From JAOTVV01 sp041602035 (GTDB lineage Bacteria; Gemmatimonadota; Gemmatimonadetes; Gemmatimonadales; GWC2-71-9), in NCBI GenBank assembly GCA_041602035.1, contig JBFIHA010000005.1, forward strand, positions 1 through 64,000: 64,000 nucleotides of DNA, in the 5' to 3' direction. A program made the translations under genes and the position numbers. Positions 25,725 through 33,734 of this stretch are shown here, one piece after another. Positions within the stretch are counted from its first letter, which is position 1. Each line of letters begins with the position of its first letter. Below the pieces are notes generated by a model. The model searched no databases and had not been told where the DNA came from. It saw nothing but the letters and a program-made list of their open reading frames with translations.

Positions 25725-27236
25725 TCAGCCCCCAGGTTGCAGCGAGAAGAGCGCGGACTCGGTCCGCGCGTCCTCCATGATGCGGGCCATGCGGGCGACG
25801 ACGTCCGGGTGCCGCGCGGCGACGTCGCTCGTCTCTGCGGGGTCTGACGCGAGGTCGTAGAGCTCGATCCCGAGCCCCTGACCCAGGCGGACGCCCTTCC
25901 ACCTACCCAGCCGTACCGCCTGACCGCCCTGGTACTCCCAGTACAGGTAGGCGTGCGCCTCCTGCTCCGCGGCTCGTCCCACGAGCGTGGGAACGAGCGA
26001 CACGCCGTCTACGCCGGGCGGCGGGCTCGTGCCCGCGAGGTCCGCGAACGTCGGCATGAAGTCCCAGAACGCCGACGGAAGGTCCGACACCGTGCCGGCG
26101 GGAATCCGGCCCGGCCACCGTGCGATCAGCGGAACCCGGATACCGCCTTCCCAGAGCTGCGCCTTACGACCACGCAGGCCACCCCGACTCCCAAAGAACT
26201 CGGTGTCCGCGCCACCCACCCACGTCGGTCCGTTGTCACTGGTGAAGAACACAACGGTATTCTCGTCGAGTCCGAGATCGGTCAGCAGCGACAGAACGCG
26301 CCCGATGTCCCTGTCCATTCGCGTGATCATTGCCGCGTAGGCCGCACGCGGCGTTGGGTGCGGCGTATAGCCCTGGCCTCCGACGTAGGGGGTCTCTTCA
26401 AAGGCCCCTTCGTACTCGGCCAGGTCGGCCTGAGGAACTTGCAGCGCCACGTGTGGAATCGTGAACGGCACGTAGAGGAAGAACGGTCGCTCCGCGTTGG
26501 CCCGCACGAAGGCGAGCGCTTCATCGATGATCCGGTCCGGCGCGTACTCGTTGCCGGCGTACCGCTCGTACGACGCCGGATCGTGAGGATCCGCATCGTC
26601 GGGGAGTCTTGCATGCGGATGGAAGTACTCGTTGTCCAGCTCCTGCTTGATCGAGTCGCGCCAGAGGTGCACCGGGTAGTAGTTGTGCGCCAGTCGCTGG
26701 CCCAGGTAGCCGTACCACCGATCGAATCCCTGGCGGTTCGGCGCGCCGGTGCTCCCCGGCCCGCCGAGGCCCCACTTGCCCATGGCACCCGTGGCATAGC
26801 CGGCCCGCTGCAGCAGGTGGCCGACCGTCGTGGTGCCCTCGGGCAGGGGTCGCTGGCCTTCGAGAGTCAGATCGCGCCACACGTCCCCCCGGTCGGCCAT
26901 CTCGTCGTTGTCACGGATGTAGGCGTGGCCGGTGTGCAATCCCGTGAGCAGCACGCAGCGAGACGGCGCACACACCGGACTCCCCGCATAGTGCTGGGTG
27001 AACCGCATGCCCTCCTCGGCCAACCGATCCAGGTTGGGGGTACGGATCTTCGTCTGGCCGTACGAGCCCAGCTCTCCGTACCCGAGATCGTCGGCGAGGA
27101 TGAACACGATGTTGGGGCGGCGGTCCGAGGTTCGTCGCGGTGCACACGCCGCGTGCGGTGCCAGGGCGGCCGAGGCCGCCGTCGCACCCACGGCGCGAAG
27201 AAAGTCGCGGCGGTCGAGCAAGCGGTCTCTGGTCAC
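25725..27236 (-). CDS. TAT-exported type I (arylsulfatase-like) sulfatase
   Basis: The 503-residue product has a DRRDFLRAVG twin-arginine signal. It opens NIVFILADDLGYGELGSYGQ, carries CAPSRCVLLTG with the formylglycine Cys at residue 89, and then GKWGLG, SDNGP and GLRGRKAQLWEGGIRVPLIARWPG, typical of arylsulfatase A-like S1 enzymes. It lies tail-to-tail with the two-sulfatase operon, separated by 27 bp. It presumably depends on the same maturase. Three sulfatases with one maturase suggest stepwise removal of different sulfate groups from one glycan. Confidence 0.93.
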   Translation of the reverse strand: MTRDRLLDRRDFLRAVGATAASAALAPHAACAPRRTSDRRPNIVFILADDLGYGELGSYGQTKIRTPNLDRLAEEGMRFTQHYAGSPVCAPSRCVLLTGLHTGHAYIRDNDEMADRGDVWRDLTLEGQRPLPEGTTTVGHLLQRAGYATGAMGKWGLGGPGSTGAPNRQGFDRWYGYLGQRLAHNYYPVHLWRDSIKQELDNEYFHPHARLPDDADPHDPASYERYAGNEYAPDRIIDEALAFVRANAERPFFLYVPFTIPHVALQVPQADLAEYEGAFEETPYVGGQGYTPHPTPRAAYAAMITRMDRDIGRVLSLLTDLGLDENTVVFFTSDNGPTWVGGADTEFFGSRGGLRGRKAQLWEGGIRVPLIARWPGRIPAGTVSDLPSAFWDFMPTFADLAGTSPPPGVDGVSLVPTLVGRAAEQEAHAYLYWEYQGGQAVRLGRWKGVRLGQGLGIELYDLASDPAETSDVAARHPDVVARMARIMEDARTESALFSLQPGG

Positions 27237-27419
27237 GGCATCTCTCGAACGGCGATCGCAGCCGGAGCATGGCTCGGTCGTTGGCCCCTACAGTAGCCTC
27301 TCGACGGAGCAGGCGGGAGGGTGACTGAACGGGCGATTGCGGCGGCACTCGCTCGGCGGCAGTATTGCAGGTCGCGTCCGTCGGTCCGGGTCCGGCGTTC
27401 AACACTGGGAGGTGGGGTG

Positions 27420-27917
27420 GTGCCCGAATGCCGTGTGTCACGAGTGGTCGCCCGCGCATCGTCAGCAGCCGGTATGGCGCTGCTGTGTGGCCTCCTGTGG
27501 TTGGGCGTACCGGCCGTCGCGTCCGCGCAGCTCGCCACTGTAGGAGCCGGAGCGCTGGTCACTAAGCGATCGACCGAAACGGTGGCCGAGGTGCACGGCG
27601 AGACTCCACCGGTGCTTGACGCGCGAGCCTACGTGACGCTGTCCTGGACCGATTACAGTGGATTCTCTCCCACGATCATTTCCGCCATCGAACGGCCCGT
27701 GGTGCAGGTGGGACGGGCCTTCGCCGGCCTTGGCGCCGGCCTGCTGTGGTTGGAGGTGAACGACTATCGGCCGTACGCGATGCTGGTCAGCTCCACCGTC
27801 GTTCCGCTTCCAGTACCGCGCACGTCGTTCGTCTTCATCGCGTCCACCCTCCCCTTCGAAGACTTCGACTGGTCACTGGTGTTCAAGCTGGGCGTCACCG
27901 TCGTGTTCGTCCGCTAG
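27420..27917 (+). CDS. Secreted small beta-rich protein, unknown
   Basis: I start this at the GTG at 27420, preceded by GGGAGGTGG. The frame is open 99 bases further up to a GTG-type start at 27321. The product (165 residues) has a signal peptide (GMALLCGLLWLGVPAVASAQ). The mature part alternates strands: LATVGAGALVTKR, LDARAYVTLSWTDYSGFSP, VQVGRAFAGLGAGLLWLEV and FKLGVTVVFVR, which could be a small outer-membrane barrel. It ends in Arg rather than Phe, so this is uncertain. Its TAG stop overlaps the stop of the convergent VOC gene by three bases. Confidence 0.55.
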   Translation: MPECRVSRVVARASSAAGMALLCGLLWLGVPAVASAQLATVGAGALVTKRSTETVAEVHGETPPVLDARAYVTLSWTDYSGFSPTIISAIERPVVQVGRAFAGLGAGLLWLEVNDYRPYAMLVSSTVVPLPVPRTSFVFIASTLPFEDFDWSLVFKLGVTVVFVR

Positions 27918-28831
27918 GTAGCCCGTCCCGCTGCGCTCGCTGCCTCTGATGCGTCGAGCAGCTCGACCGCGGTACCCCACGGGTCCTCCACTCGGAAGTG
28001 CCCGGCTACGACGTTCACCGCGTGTCCGGCGGACCTGATGTTCTCCGCCGCACTCTCGGCATCCTCGGCTCCCGAGAAGACGATCCTCCACGCCAATAGC
28101 CTGGCGTCATCGGGACCGGCTGGCGGAGCGTGCGAGGCCCAGGTGTTGACTCCGACGTGGTGGTGGTAGCCACCTGCAGAGAGGAACAACGCGCCCGGGT
28201 AGGCCCACACGACCTTGTCGAACCCCAGTCCGTCGTGGTAGAAGCGGCTCGCCTGCCCCAGGTCGCCGACATGTAGGTGCACGTGGCCGACCACCGTGCC
28301 CGAAGGCATCCCCACGAACGCATTATCACCCGTGTGGCTCAGCAAGTTCTCCACGTCGAGTGGATCGGTGCTCATCACGAGCTGGCCGTCGCGATGCTCC
28401 CATTGCTCGCGAGGCCGGTCGGCGTAGACCTCGATGCCGAGCCCGTCCGGATCCGACAGGTAGAGTGCCTCGCTGACGCGATGATCGGCCATACCGACGC
28501 GCACGCGGCGGCCGGCAACATGTCTGATGAAACACCCGAGGGCGGCACGATCCGGCACGCGGAACGCAAAGTGGTATAACCCCAGGCGGCTGTGCGATCG
28601 CGCCGGCGTCGCGCCCGGGTGCTCGTGCAGCTCCACCAGCGGATTTAGGTCTCCTCCGCACGTGAGGAACGCGCGAGCGTCGGTGCGCTGTCCGACTTCG
28701 AGGCCGACAACCTCACGATAGAAGGTCAACGACCGCTCGAGGCTCGATACCTGGAGCTTCACGCAGCCGAGCGTGATGCTGTGCGGCAGCCGGTATCCGG
28801 GCGGCCTGATGCCGTACGGTCTTTCCTCCAT
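27914..28831 (-). CDS. Two-domain VOC protein, CatE-like ring-cleaving dioxygenase family
   Basis: From the ATG at 28831 the product is 305 residues with two tandem VOC modules. The first starts ITLGCVKLQVSSLERSLTFYREVVGLEV. The second starts VGHVHLHVGDLGQASRFYHDGLGFD, with its metal ligands as H in HVHL, H in GGYHHHVGVNTW and E in TAVELLD. This arrangement matches CatE-type catechol 2,3-dioxygenases of Bacillus. The true substrate is uncertain because many such proteins are not catechol enzymes, and no aromatic degradation genes are adjacent. The frame stays open upstream to 29656 but only as antisense of plus-strand genes. Confidence 0.85.
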   Translation of the reverse strand: MEERPYGIRPPGYRLPHSITLGCVKLQVSSLERSLTFYREVVGLEVGQRTDARAFLTCGGDLNPLVELHEHPGATPARSHSRLGLYHFAFRVPDRAALGCFIRHVAGRRVRVGMADHRVSEALYLSDPDGLGIEVYADRPREQWEHRDGQLVMSTDPLDVENLLSHTGDNAFVGMPSGTVVGHVHLHVGDLGQASRFYHDGLGFDKVVWAYPGALFLSAGGYHHHVGVNTWASHAPPAGPDDARLLAWRIVFSGAEDAESAAENIRSAGHAVNVVAGHFRVEDPWGTAVELLDASEAASAAGRAT

Positions 28832-28984
28832 CGGTGAACGGTGGCCGGGCCGAAGCCGACTGACAAGGTCCCGATGGCACCGTGCACATCGGGGTCCTCG
28901 CGGGGGTGGCACGGGTCGCGACCACGGTGGATCTTGTCCGTGGTGGGCGACCCTGGAGACAGATCCGGTGAAGAGGACCCTCCC

Positions 28985-29479
28985 ATGAGCCGCTTCACGG
29001 ACGCCCTCGTCGTGACCCCGTTGTCCGACGGGAAGACCTGGGTCGTGCTTCGCGACTTCGGGTACGACGTCGGCGCGGAGGACAGCGGGGACCGGATCGA
29101 CGTCGCGATCGGTTTCAAGACCGATTTCGCCTCCATCCCGCGCCTGTTCTGGATCGTGCTGCCCAAGTGGGGGCGCTACGGCAATGCCGCGGTCGTGCAC
29201 GACTGGCTCTACTGGACCCAGGACCGCTCTCGCCGTGAGGCCGACGACATCTTTCGCGAGGGGATGGGCGTGCTCGGTGTGGGTGGCGGCACGCGCTGGA
29301 TGATCTACACGGCCGTGCGGTGGTTCGGGTGGCTGGCCTGGATACGCAACCGAGCGGATCGTGAAGCCGGCTTCGAGCGGGTGGTCACCGACCTCCAGCT
29401 CAAGGCCATGGTAACGTCCCGGCGAACCGGGGTGGTGCGACGGGTGATGGGCTACGCCGCCCGCCAACTCATGCGGTGA
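28985..29479 (+). CDS. DUF1353 protein
   Basis: The 164-residue product carries the DUF1353 signature: VAIGFKTDFASIPRLFWIVLPKWGRYGNAAVVHDWLYW, followed by READDIFREGMGVLGVGGGTRWMIYTAVRWFGWL. The FKTDFAS(I/V)PR and HDWLY motifs are the family's hallmarks. DUF1353 is found in phages and bacteria, and its role is unknown. The Asp/His pattern hints at a hydrolase-like site. There are no phage genes around. It is followed closely by the DfsB-like and cupin genes. Confidence 0.88.
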   Translation: MSRFTDALVVTPLSDGKTWVVLRDFGYDVGAEDSGDRIDVAIGFKTDFASIPRLFWIVLPKWGRYGNAAVVHDWLYWTQDRSRREADDIFREGMGVLGVGGGTRWMIYTAVRWFGWLAWIRNRADREAGFERVVTDLQLKAMVTSRRTGVVRRVMGYAARQLMR

Positions 29480-29488
29480 GACGAGACC

Positions 29489-29986
29489 ATGCCGATCCCC
29501 ACCACCCGTGCGGAACTCGTCGATCTCGTCTCGACGAGCTACGCCAAGCTCGAGCGCGAACTCGACACGGTGCGCGCCGACATCGCCCAGCTGCCGTGCG
29601 TCGACGAGTGGAGCATCAAGGATGTGCTCGCCGTTCGGGTCTGGTGGACCGAGCACGTGGTCGACTGGATCGAGGCGGGCCCGACGGCCTCACTCGAGCT
29701 GCCGGCAGCCGGCTACCGATGGAGCGAGACGCCCCGGCTCAATGCCGACATCGTGCGGGCGTGTGCCGACGAGCCATACGAGCAGCTCCGCTCAAGGTTA
29801 CGGCTCGGTGTCAAGCGCGTGCTCGCGACCATCGAGACCCTCGACGACCGCGCGCTGTTGGAACCGAAGGCATTTGGCTGGTCAGGCAAGTGGCCGATCG
29901 CCCGCTGGATCTCGATCAACACGGCACGGCAATACACCACCGCCCGCACATTCGTGCGGCGTGCGCTGCGACAGGCGGCGCGCTGA
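29489..29986 (+). CDS. ClbS/DfsB-family four-helix bundle protein
   Basis: The 165-residue product matches the ClbS/DfsB (DUF1706) pattern: MPIPTTRAELVDLVSTSYAKLERELD, LPCVDEWSIKDVLAVRVWWTEHVVDWIEAG, PLNADI-type RLNADIVRACADEPYEQL, and KWPIARWISINTARQYTTARTFVR. ClbS is the colibactin self-resistance protein, a cyclopropane hydrolase, but most relatives lie outside colibactin clusters and are of unknown role. The gene lies 9 bp after DUF1353 and 26 bp before a cupin gene, so the three may form an operon. Confidence 0.88.
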   Translation: MPIPTTRAELVDLVSTSYAKLERELDTVRADIAQLPCVDEWSIKDVLAVRVWWTEHVVDWIEAGPTASLELPAAGYRWSETPRLNADIVRACADEPYEQLRSRLRLGVKRVLATIETLDDRALLEPKAFGWSGKWPIARWISINTARQYTTARTFVRRALRQAAR

Positions 29987-30012
29987 CGACCGGCCGGAGA
30001 CAAGGAGGACCC

Positions 30013-30372
30013 ATGATCGATGTCATCGTCAAACGCTTCGAGGACCCCGACGAGACGCGTAGGTTCCCCAAGGGCCAGTTCGACACCGTGCGATTGGGCG
30101 GCCTGACCATCGGGCGCGCCACGTATGAGCCTGGCTGGAAGTGGTCAGAGCACGTGGGGCAGGCACTCGGGACGGATCGCTGCAGCGTGGAGCACGTGGG
30201 GCTCGTGCTCGCGGGTCACGCAGCGGCAGCGTTTGACGACGGGACGATCGTCGACCTTTGTGCAGGTGAGTTGTTCTACATTCCACCCATCCCACACGAC
30301 AGCTGGGTGGTCGGCGACGCGCCATATGTCTCGCTGCATTTCCTGGGCGCCGACCAGTACGCCGCTCGATGA
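30013..30372 (+). CDS. Small cupin-domain protein
   Basis: An ideal AAGGAGG box precedes this ATG. The 119-residue product is a single cupin barrel: TIGRATYEPGWKWSEHVGQALGTDRCSVEHVGLVLAGHAAAAFDDG, then DLCAGELFYIPPIPHDSWVVGD. The H..E and PHD positions are those of cupin metal ligands. It may bind a small ligand or be an isomerase or dioxygenase. The stop overlaps the start of the next gene (ATGA), indicating translational coupling. Confidence 0.88.
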   Translation: MIDVIVKRFEDPDETRRFPKGQFDTVRLGGLTIGRATYEPGWKWSEHVGQALGTDRCSVEHVGLVLAGHAAAAFDDGTIVDLCAGELFYIPPIPHDSWVVGDAPYVSLHFLGADQYAAR

Positions 30373-30809
30373 GCCGACGGTGCGACGCAGAGTCCTGTTC
30401 ACGTGGTTGGAGCTGGACCACCGCGCTCGGCATGATGGCGTTGCTTGTCGCATGCGACGGCGGACCGTCCATACTGACGCCGGAACCTTGCCCCAGCGAG
30501 CAGGTCACCGTAACGGCCAGCACCAGCCCTCAAGTGGACTTCTCCTGGGCGCCGACGTGTCCCATGGCATGGCTCGAGGTGTTTCATGCCGATTCCACCG
30601 TGCCGGCGTGGATCGTGACGGGGCAAGGCAGCAATATCATCCTACCCGTGGTTCGGTATGGCAAACGTCCTGAGGGGACGTTAGAGATCGTGGAGGCTCG
30701 CTCGCTGCAACGTGGTGTCCGGTACGACGTACGGGTGTATCGGTGGATTGGCGGCCCGGGTGGACCAGGGAGCATCTTCCCTGCAGGTTCCGCTGTATTC
30801 GTTCCCTGA
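30369..30809 (+). CDS. Putative lipoprotein of unknown function
   Basis: The 146-residue product has a leader (TTALGMMALLVAC) ending in a lipobox at about residue 29. A compact beta-rich domain follows: VTVTASTSPQVDFSWAPTCPMAWLEVFHAD, TVPAWIVTGQGSNIILPVV and YDVRVYRWIGG, resembling a fibronectin-III-like sandwich. The gene is translationally coupled to the cupin gene (4-bp overlap), an odd pairing of a cytoplasmic and an envelope protein. Confidence 0.6.
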   Translation: MSRRCDAESCSRGWSWTTALGMMALLVACDGGPSILTPEPCPSEQVTVTASTSPQVDFSWAPTCPMAWLEVFHADSTVPAWIVTGQGSNIILPVVRYGKRPEGTLEIVEARSLQRGVRYDVRVYRWIGGPGGPGSIFPAGSAVFVP

Positions 30810-30870
30810 GGAATCCGACTGCGAGAGCGGTGGCCGGTGGCAATTGGGAAACCAACGACGGACGGCAGCC

Positions 30871-31287
30871 ATGGCTGAACCCAAAACCAAGCGCACGAAG
30901 GCAAGCGTCTCGGCGTTCCTCGATACCGTGGCGGACGAGGGGAAACGCCGCGACTGCCAGACGATCATCACGATGATGAAGCGAGCCACGAAGGCTAAAC
31001 CCGTGATGTGGGGACCAAGTATCGTCGGCTTCGGGAGCTACCACTACAAGTACGAGAGCGGTCGAGAGGGAGACTGGTTCTTGACTGGCTTCTCGCCGAG
31101 GAAGCAGGCATTAACGCTCTACATCATGCCGGGCTTCAAACGCTACGAAGCGCTCATGCGACAGCTTGGCGAGTACAAGACGGGTAAGTCCTGTCTGTAC
31201 ATCAAGAAGCTGGCCGATGTGGACCTCGCCGTGCTGGAGCAGTTGATCCAGCAGTCGGTGAAGCACATTGCGAAGGCGTACGCCTAG
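30871..31287 (+). CDS. DUF1801 protein
   Basis: The product (138 residues from MAEPKTKRTK) matches DUF1801: VSAFLDTVADEGKRRDCQTIITMMKRATKAKPVMWGPSIVGFGSYHYKYESGREGDWFLTGFSPRKQALTLYIMPGF, then KSCLYIKKLADVDLAVLEQLI. The fold is that of the frataxin-like YdhG/DUF1801 group, and the function is unknown. It is visibly poorer in G+C and richer in Lys codons than its neighbours, consistent with recent transfer. The frame is open upstream to 30712 but that part overlaps the lipoprotein gene. Confidence 0.88.
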   Translation: MAEPKTKRTKASVSAFLDTVADEGKRRDCQTIITMMKRATKAKPVMWGPSIVGFGSYHYKYESGREGDWFLTGFSPRKQALTLYIMPGFKRYEALMRQLGEYKTGKSCLYIKKLADVDLAVLEQLIQQSVKHIAKAYA

Positions 31288-31303
31288 CCAAGGCGGTCAC
31301 GTC

Positions 31304-31765
31304 ATGCGCCACCGCTGCTACGGCCTCTGTCTGGCGCTCCTGGCAGCCTGCCAGGCCGATCGCCCGCCTCTCGACGACCAGGCGCGTGCGGCGATTGCAG
31401 CCAGTGTCGATTCGGCAACGCGTGCCTTCGAAGATGCCGAGCGGGCCCGGGACGCCGACCGCGTGATCGCCCACCTCGGCCCGGACTTCTACATGTACAA
31501 TGACGGGCTTCGCACCGATCGTGCGGCCACCGTGGAGAGCATCCGGAGCTCGCTAGGCTCGTTTCGGTACTTCGAACCGGGATTCCAGAACCTCGAAGTC
31601 CGGGTCCTGGGTCGAGACGCCGCGCTGGTCTCACTCACGTTCCAGGACTCGATCGTAGATGCCACCGGGCAAGTGCTACGGTTTCGCGGACCGACGACGC
31701 TGATCTGGGAGCGCCGGGGGCAGGACTGGCTGATCACCTACGCTGACGCGGATCACTATCAATGA
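31304..31765 (+). CDS. SnoaL-like/DUF4440 lipoprotein
   Basis: The 153-residue product starts MRHRCYGLCLALLAAC, a leader with a lipobox, so it should be lipid-anchored. An NTF2-like domain follows: VDSATRAFEDAERARDADRVIAHLGPDFYMYNDG, ATVESIRSSLGSF and GPTTLIWERRGQDWLITYADADHYQ. The helix pattern and final W-x-I-x-Y-x-D-x-D strand are typical of DUF4440. It probably binds a small ligand in the periplasm. Upstream codons to 31268 overlap the DUF1801 gene and are excluded. Confidence 0.78.
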   Translation: MRHRCYGLCLALLAACQADRPPLDDQARAAIAASVDSATRAFEDAERARDADRVIAHLGPDFYMYNDGLRTDRAATVESIRSSLGSFRYFEPGFQNLEVRVLGRDAALVSLTFQDSIVDATGQVLRFRGPTTLIWERRGQDWLITYADADHYQ

Positions 31766-31887
31766 CGCCATGAACCGCCCGCCGACCGAACGGTCGCCCG
31801 ACGGGATTGACCATGACGACCCCAACGCATTGCTTTCACCTCGACCTGCTACGGCTTTCTGTGCTCTCCAATCAGGACTCTCGACCC

Positions 31888-33045
31888 ATGATGACGCGTC
31901 TGCTCCCGTCAGCCCTGCTCGTCGCCGTGTCGTCTGCCGCCATGGCGCAGACCGGACCGGATACGGCGGCCTTCGTGACTCGCCTCGGCACCGACACGCT
32001 CGCGGTGGAGCGCGTCGTGCGGATGCCCCGGCGCATCGAGGCGGACGTGGTGCTCCGGATTCCCCAGACCACGAGGACGCAGTACGTCCTCGAGCTGTCG
32101 TCCGCGGGTGACATGGTGCGTATGCAGTCGATACAACGGATCGGTGCCGAGGTGATTGAGCGGGAGACGGTGGAGCGGCTGGGCGACTCCCTCCGCATCG
32201 TCACCATCACCGACGCCGGGGAGCGGGTCCGCACCCTCGAGGCCGAGGCAAGAACACTGCCGTTCATCGACATGGTCCACTGGCCGTACGAGATCGCTCT
32301 CATGCGGGTGCGTGCGTCCGGGAGCGCCGAAGCTTCCATACCGCTGCTGACGGGATCGCGAACGGCATTGTTCGCGTTTGCCGTCGTAGGGCCGGATTCG
32401 ATGACCATCACCCATCCGACCCGTGGAACCATGCGGCTCAAGGTGGATCGCGCGGGCCGGCTGCTGTCACTGGACGCGGGGGCGACGACCCGAAAACTGA
32501 GCGTGGAGCGCCGTCCCACCGTGCCGCTCGACGACCTGACGGAGCGGTGGACCGCCGCCGATGGGGCCGGGCGCGGCCTGGGAGCCTTGTCAGGGCGCGC
32601 CTCGGTAGAGACGACCGTAGCGGGAGCCACCATCACCGTGGACCACGGCACGCCATCCAAGCGTGGTCGGGTGATCTGGGGCAGCCTCGTGCCCTTCGGC
32701 GAGGTGTGGCGCACCGGCGCCAATCGGGCCACGCATTTCACGACCGATCGTGATCTGGTGCTCGGCTCGGGCGAACAGCGTCTGGAGGTACCGGCCGGCT
32801 CCTACACGCTGTTCTCCATCCCGGAGGCCCATGGTGGCACGCTGATCGTCAATCGACAGACGGGGCAGACAGGCACCGCCTACAACGCCGACCGTGACCT
32901 CGGTCGGGTCTCACTGGCAGCCCGGCCACTGCCAGACGAGGTCGAGGCGTTCACGATTGCCGTGACCGAAGAGGGGAGTGGAGGGCTCGTGCGCTTGCAG
33001 TGGGATCGCACTGAGTTGGTGGTGCCTTTCGTCGTGAACCCCTGA
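31888..33045 (+). CDS. Secreted DUF2911 protein
   Basis: From MMTRLLPSALLVAVSSAAMAQ the product is 385 residues with a clean signal peptide. Residues ~30-235 are a beta-rich domain of unknown type. The C-terminal ~140 carry DUF2911: GATITVDHGTPSKRGRVIWGSLVPFGEVWRTGANRATHFTTDRD, then VPAGSYTLFSIPEAHGGTLIVNRQTGQTGTAYNADRD. DUF2911 is common in Bacteroidota and Gemmatimonadota and has no assigned role. ATGs at 31888 and 31891 are both possible. The upstream extension to 31807 is not signal-like. Confidence 0.85.
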   Translation: MMTRLLPSALLVAVSSAAMAQTGPDTAAFVTRLGTDTLAVERVVRMPRRIEADVVLRIPQTTRTQYVLELSSAGDMVRMQSIQRIGAEVIERETVERLGDSLRIVTITDAGERVRTLEAEARTLPFIDMVHWPYEIALMRVRASGSAEASIPLLTGSRTALFAFAVVGPDSMTITHPTRGTMRLKVDRAGRLLSLDAGATTRKLSVERRPTVPLDDLTERWTAADGAGRGLGALSGRASVETTVAGATITVDHGTPSKRGRVIWGSLVPFGEVWRTGANRATHFTTDRDLVLGSGEQRLEVPAGSYTLFSIPEAHGGTLIVNRQTGQTGTAYNADRDLGRVSLAARPLPDEVEAFTIAVTEEGSGGLVRLQWDRTELVVPFVVNP

Positions 33046-33077
33046 TTCCTCCTCCCGCCCATGCGACCATCGGCCCC

Positions 33078-33482
33078 GTGCGCAAGTGGCTCCTGATATC
33101 TGCCGGGATGCTGTGTGTGGCCCTGGGCACCATTGGGATCGTCGTGCCGCTGCTTCCCACGACGCCCTTCCTGCTCCTGGCCGCCGCGTGTTTCGTTCGC
33201 AGCTCCGACAGGCTGTACTCCTGGCTCACGAGCCACCGGGTCTTCGGGTCCTACATCAGGAACTACCGTGAGCATCGCGGCATGACCGCGAAGGCACGGT
33301 TCCTCACCTTGATCGTGCTGTGGGCGGGTGTCGGCTATGCCACAGTCGTCGTCGCTCGTTCGTGGATCCTTCGCGGGATCCTGCTCGGCATAGCCGTCTC
33401 GGTCACCATCTACCTCATGCGGTTGCGGACCGTTTCGGGCCGAGCCCCCCAAGACCGGGCCATGACCGGTGACGGCACCTGA
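33078..33482 (+). CDS. YbaN/DUF454 small membrane protein
   Basis: The 134-residue product starts at a GTG and shows the DUF454 pattern: MCVALGTIGIVVPLLPTTPFLLLAAACFVRSSDRLYSWLTSHRVFGSYIRNYREHRGM, then a second hydrophobic pair (FLTLIVLWAGVGYATVVVA, ILRGILLGIAVSVTIYL). PLLPTTPFLLLAA and (F)G.YI..Y.....M are family hallmarks. It is an inner-membrane protein of unknown role. Confidence 0.9.
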   Translation: MRKWLLISAGMLCVALGTIGIVVPLLPTTPFLLLAAACFVRSSDRLYSWLTSHRVFGSYIRNYREHRGMTAKARFLTLIVLWAGVGYATVVVARSWILRGILLGIAVSVTIYLMRLRTVSGRAPQDRAMTGDGT

Positions 33483-33734
33483 CCTCAGTCCGCGCTGGCC
33501 GCCCAGACCCGATCACGCCCTGGCTCGTTACCGCGCCCGTCGCGCAGGGGTAACCGCGCCAAGGACGGCTGTGCTTCCTAGGAACATCAATGCCGTAAGA
33601 CCATGAACGACTAGTAGTTAGAGCCCGCCAGCTGGACCTGCCACTTGGGCGATCGGTGGACTGAATTTTGCATCCAGACTGATGTATCTTTCGCCGTTAC
33701 TTCACGTTGTCCCAAGGTGGCTGCACCGAATCGG
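33483..33734. promoter_or_regulatory. Upstream region of the exopolysaccharide operon with sigma-54-like element
   Basis: At 33657-33672 the bases read TGG-ACTG-AATT-TTGCA. This places GG and GC exactly as in the -24/-12 consensus TGGCACG-N4-TTGCA, with mismatches only at three positions inside the -24 box. Transcription would begin near 33684, about 50 bases before the ATG at 33735. No clear -35/-10 pair competes. No bacterial enhancer-binding protein is encoded in the window, so this is a prediction from one 16-base match. Confidence 0.4.
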
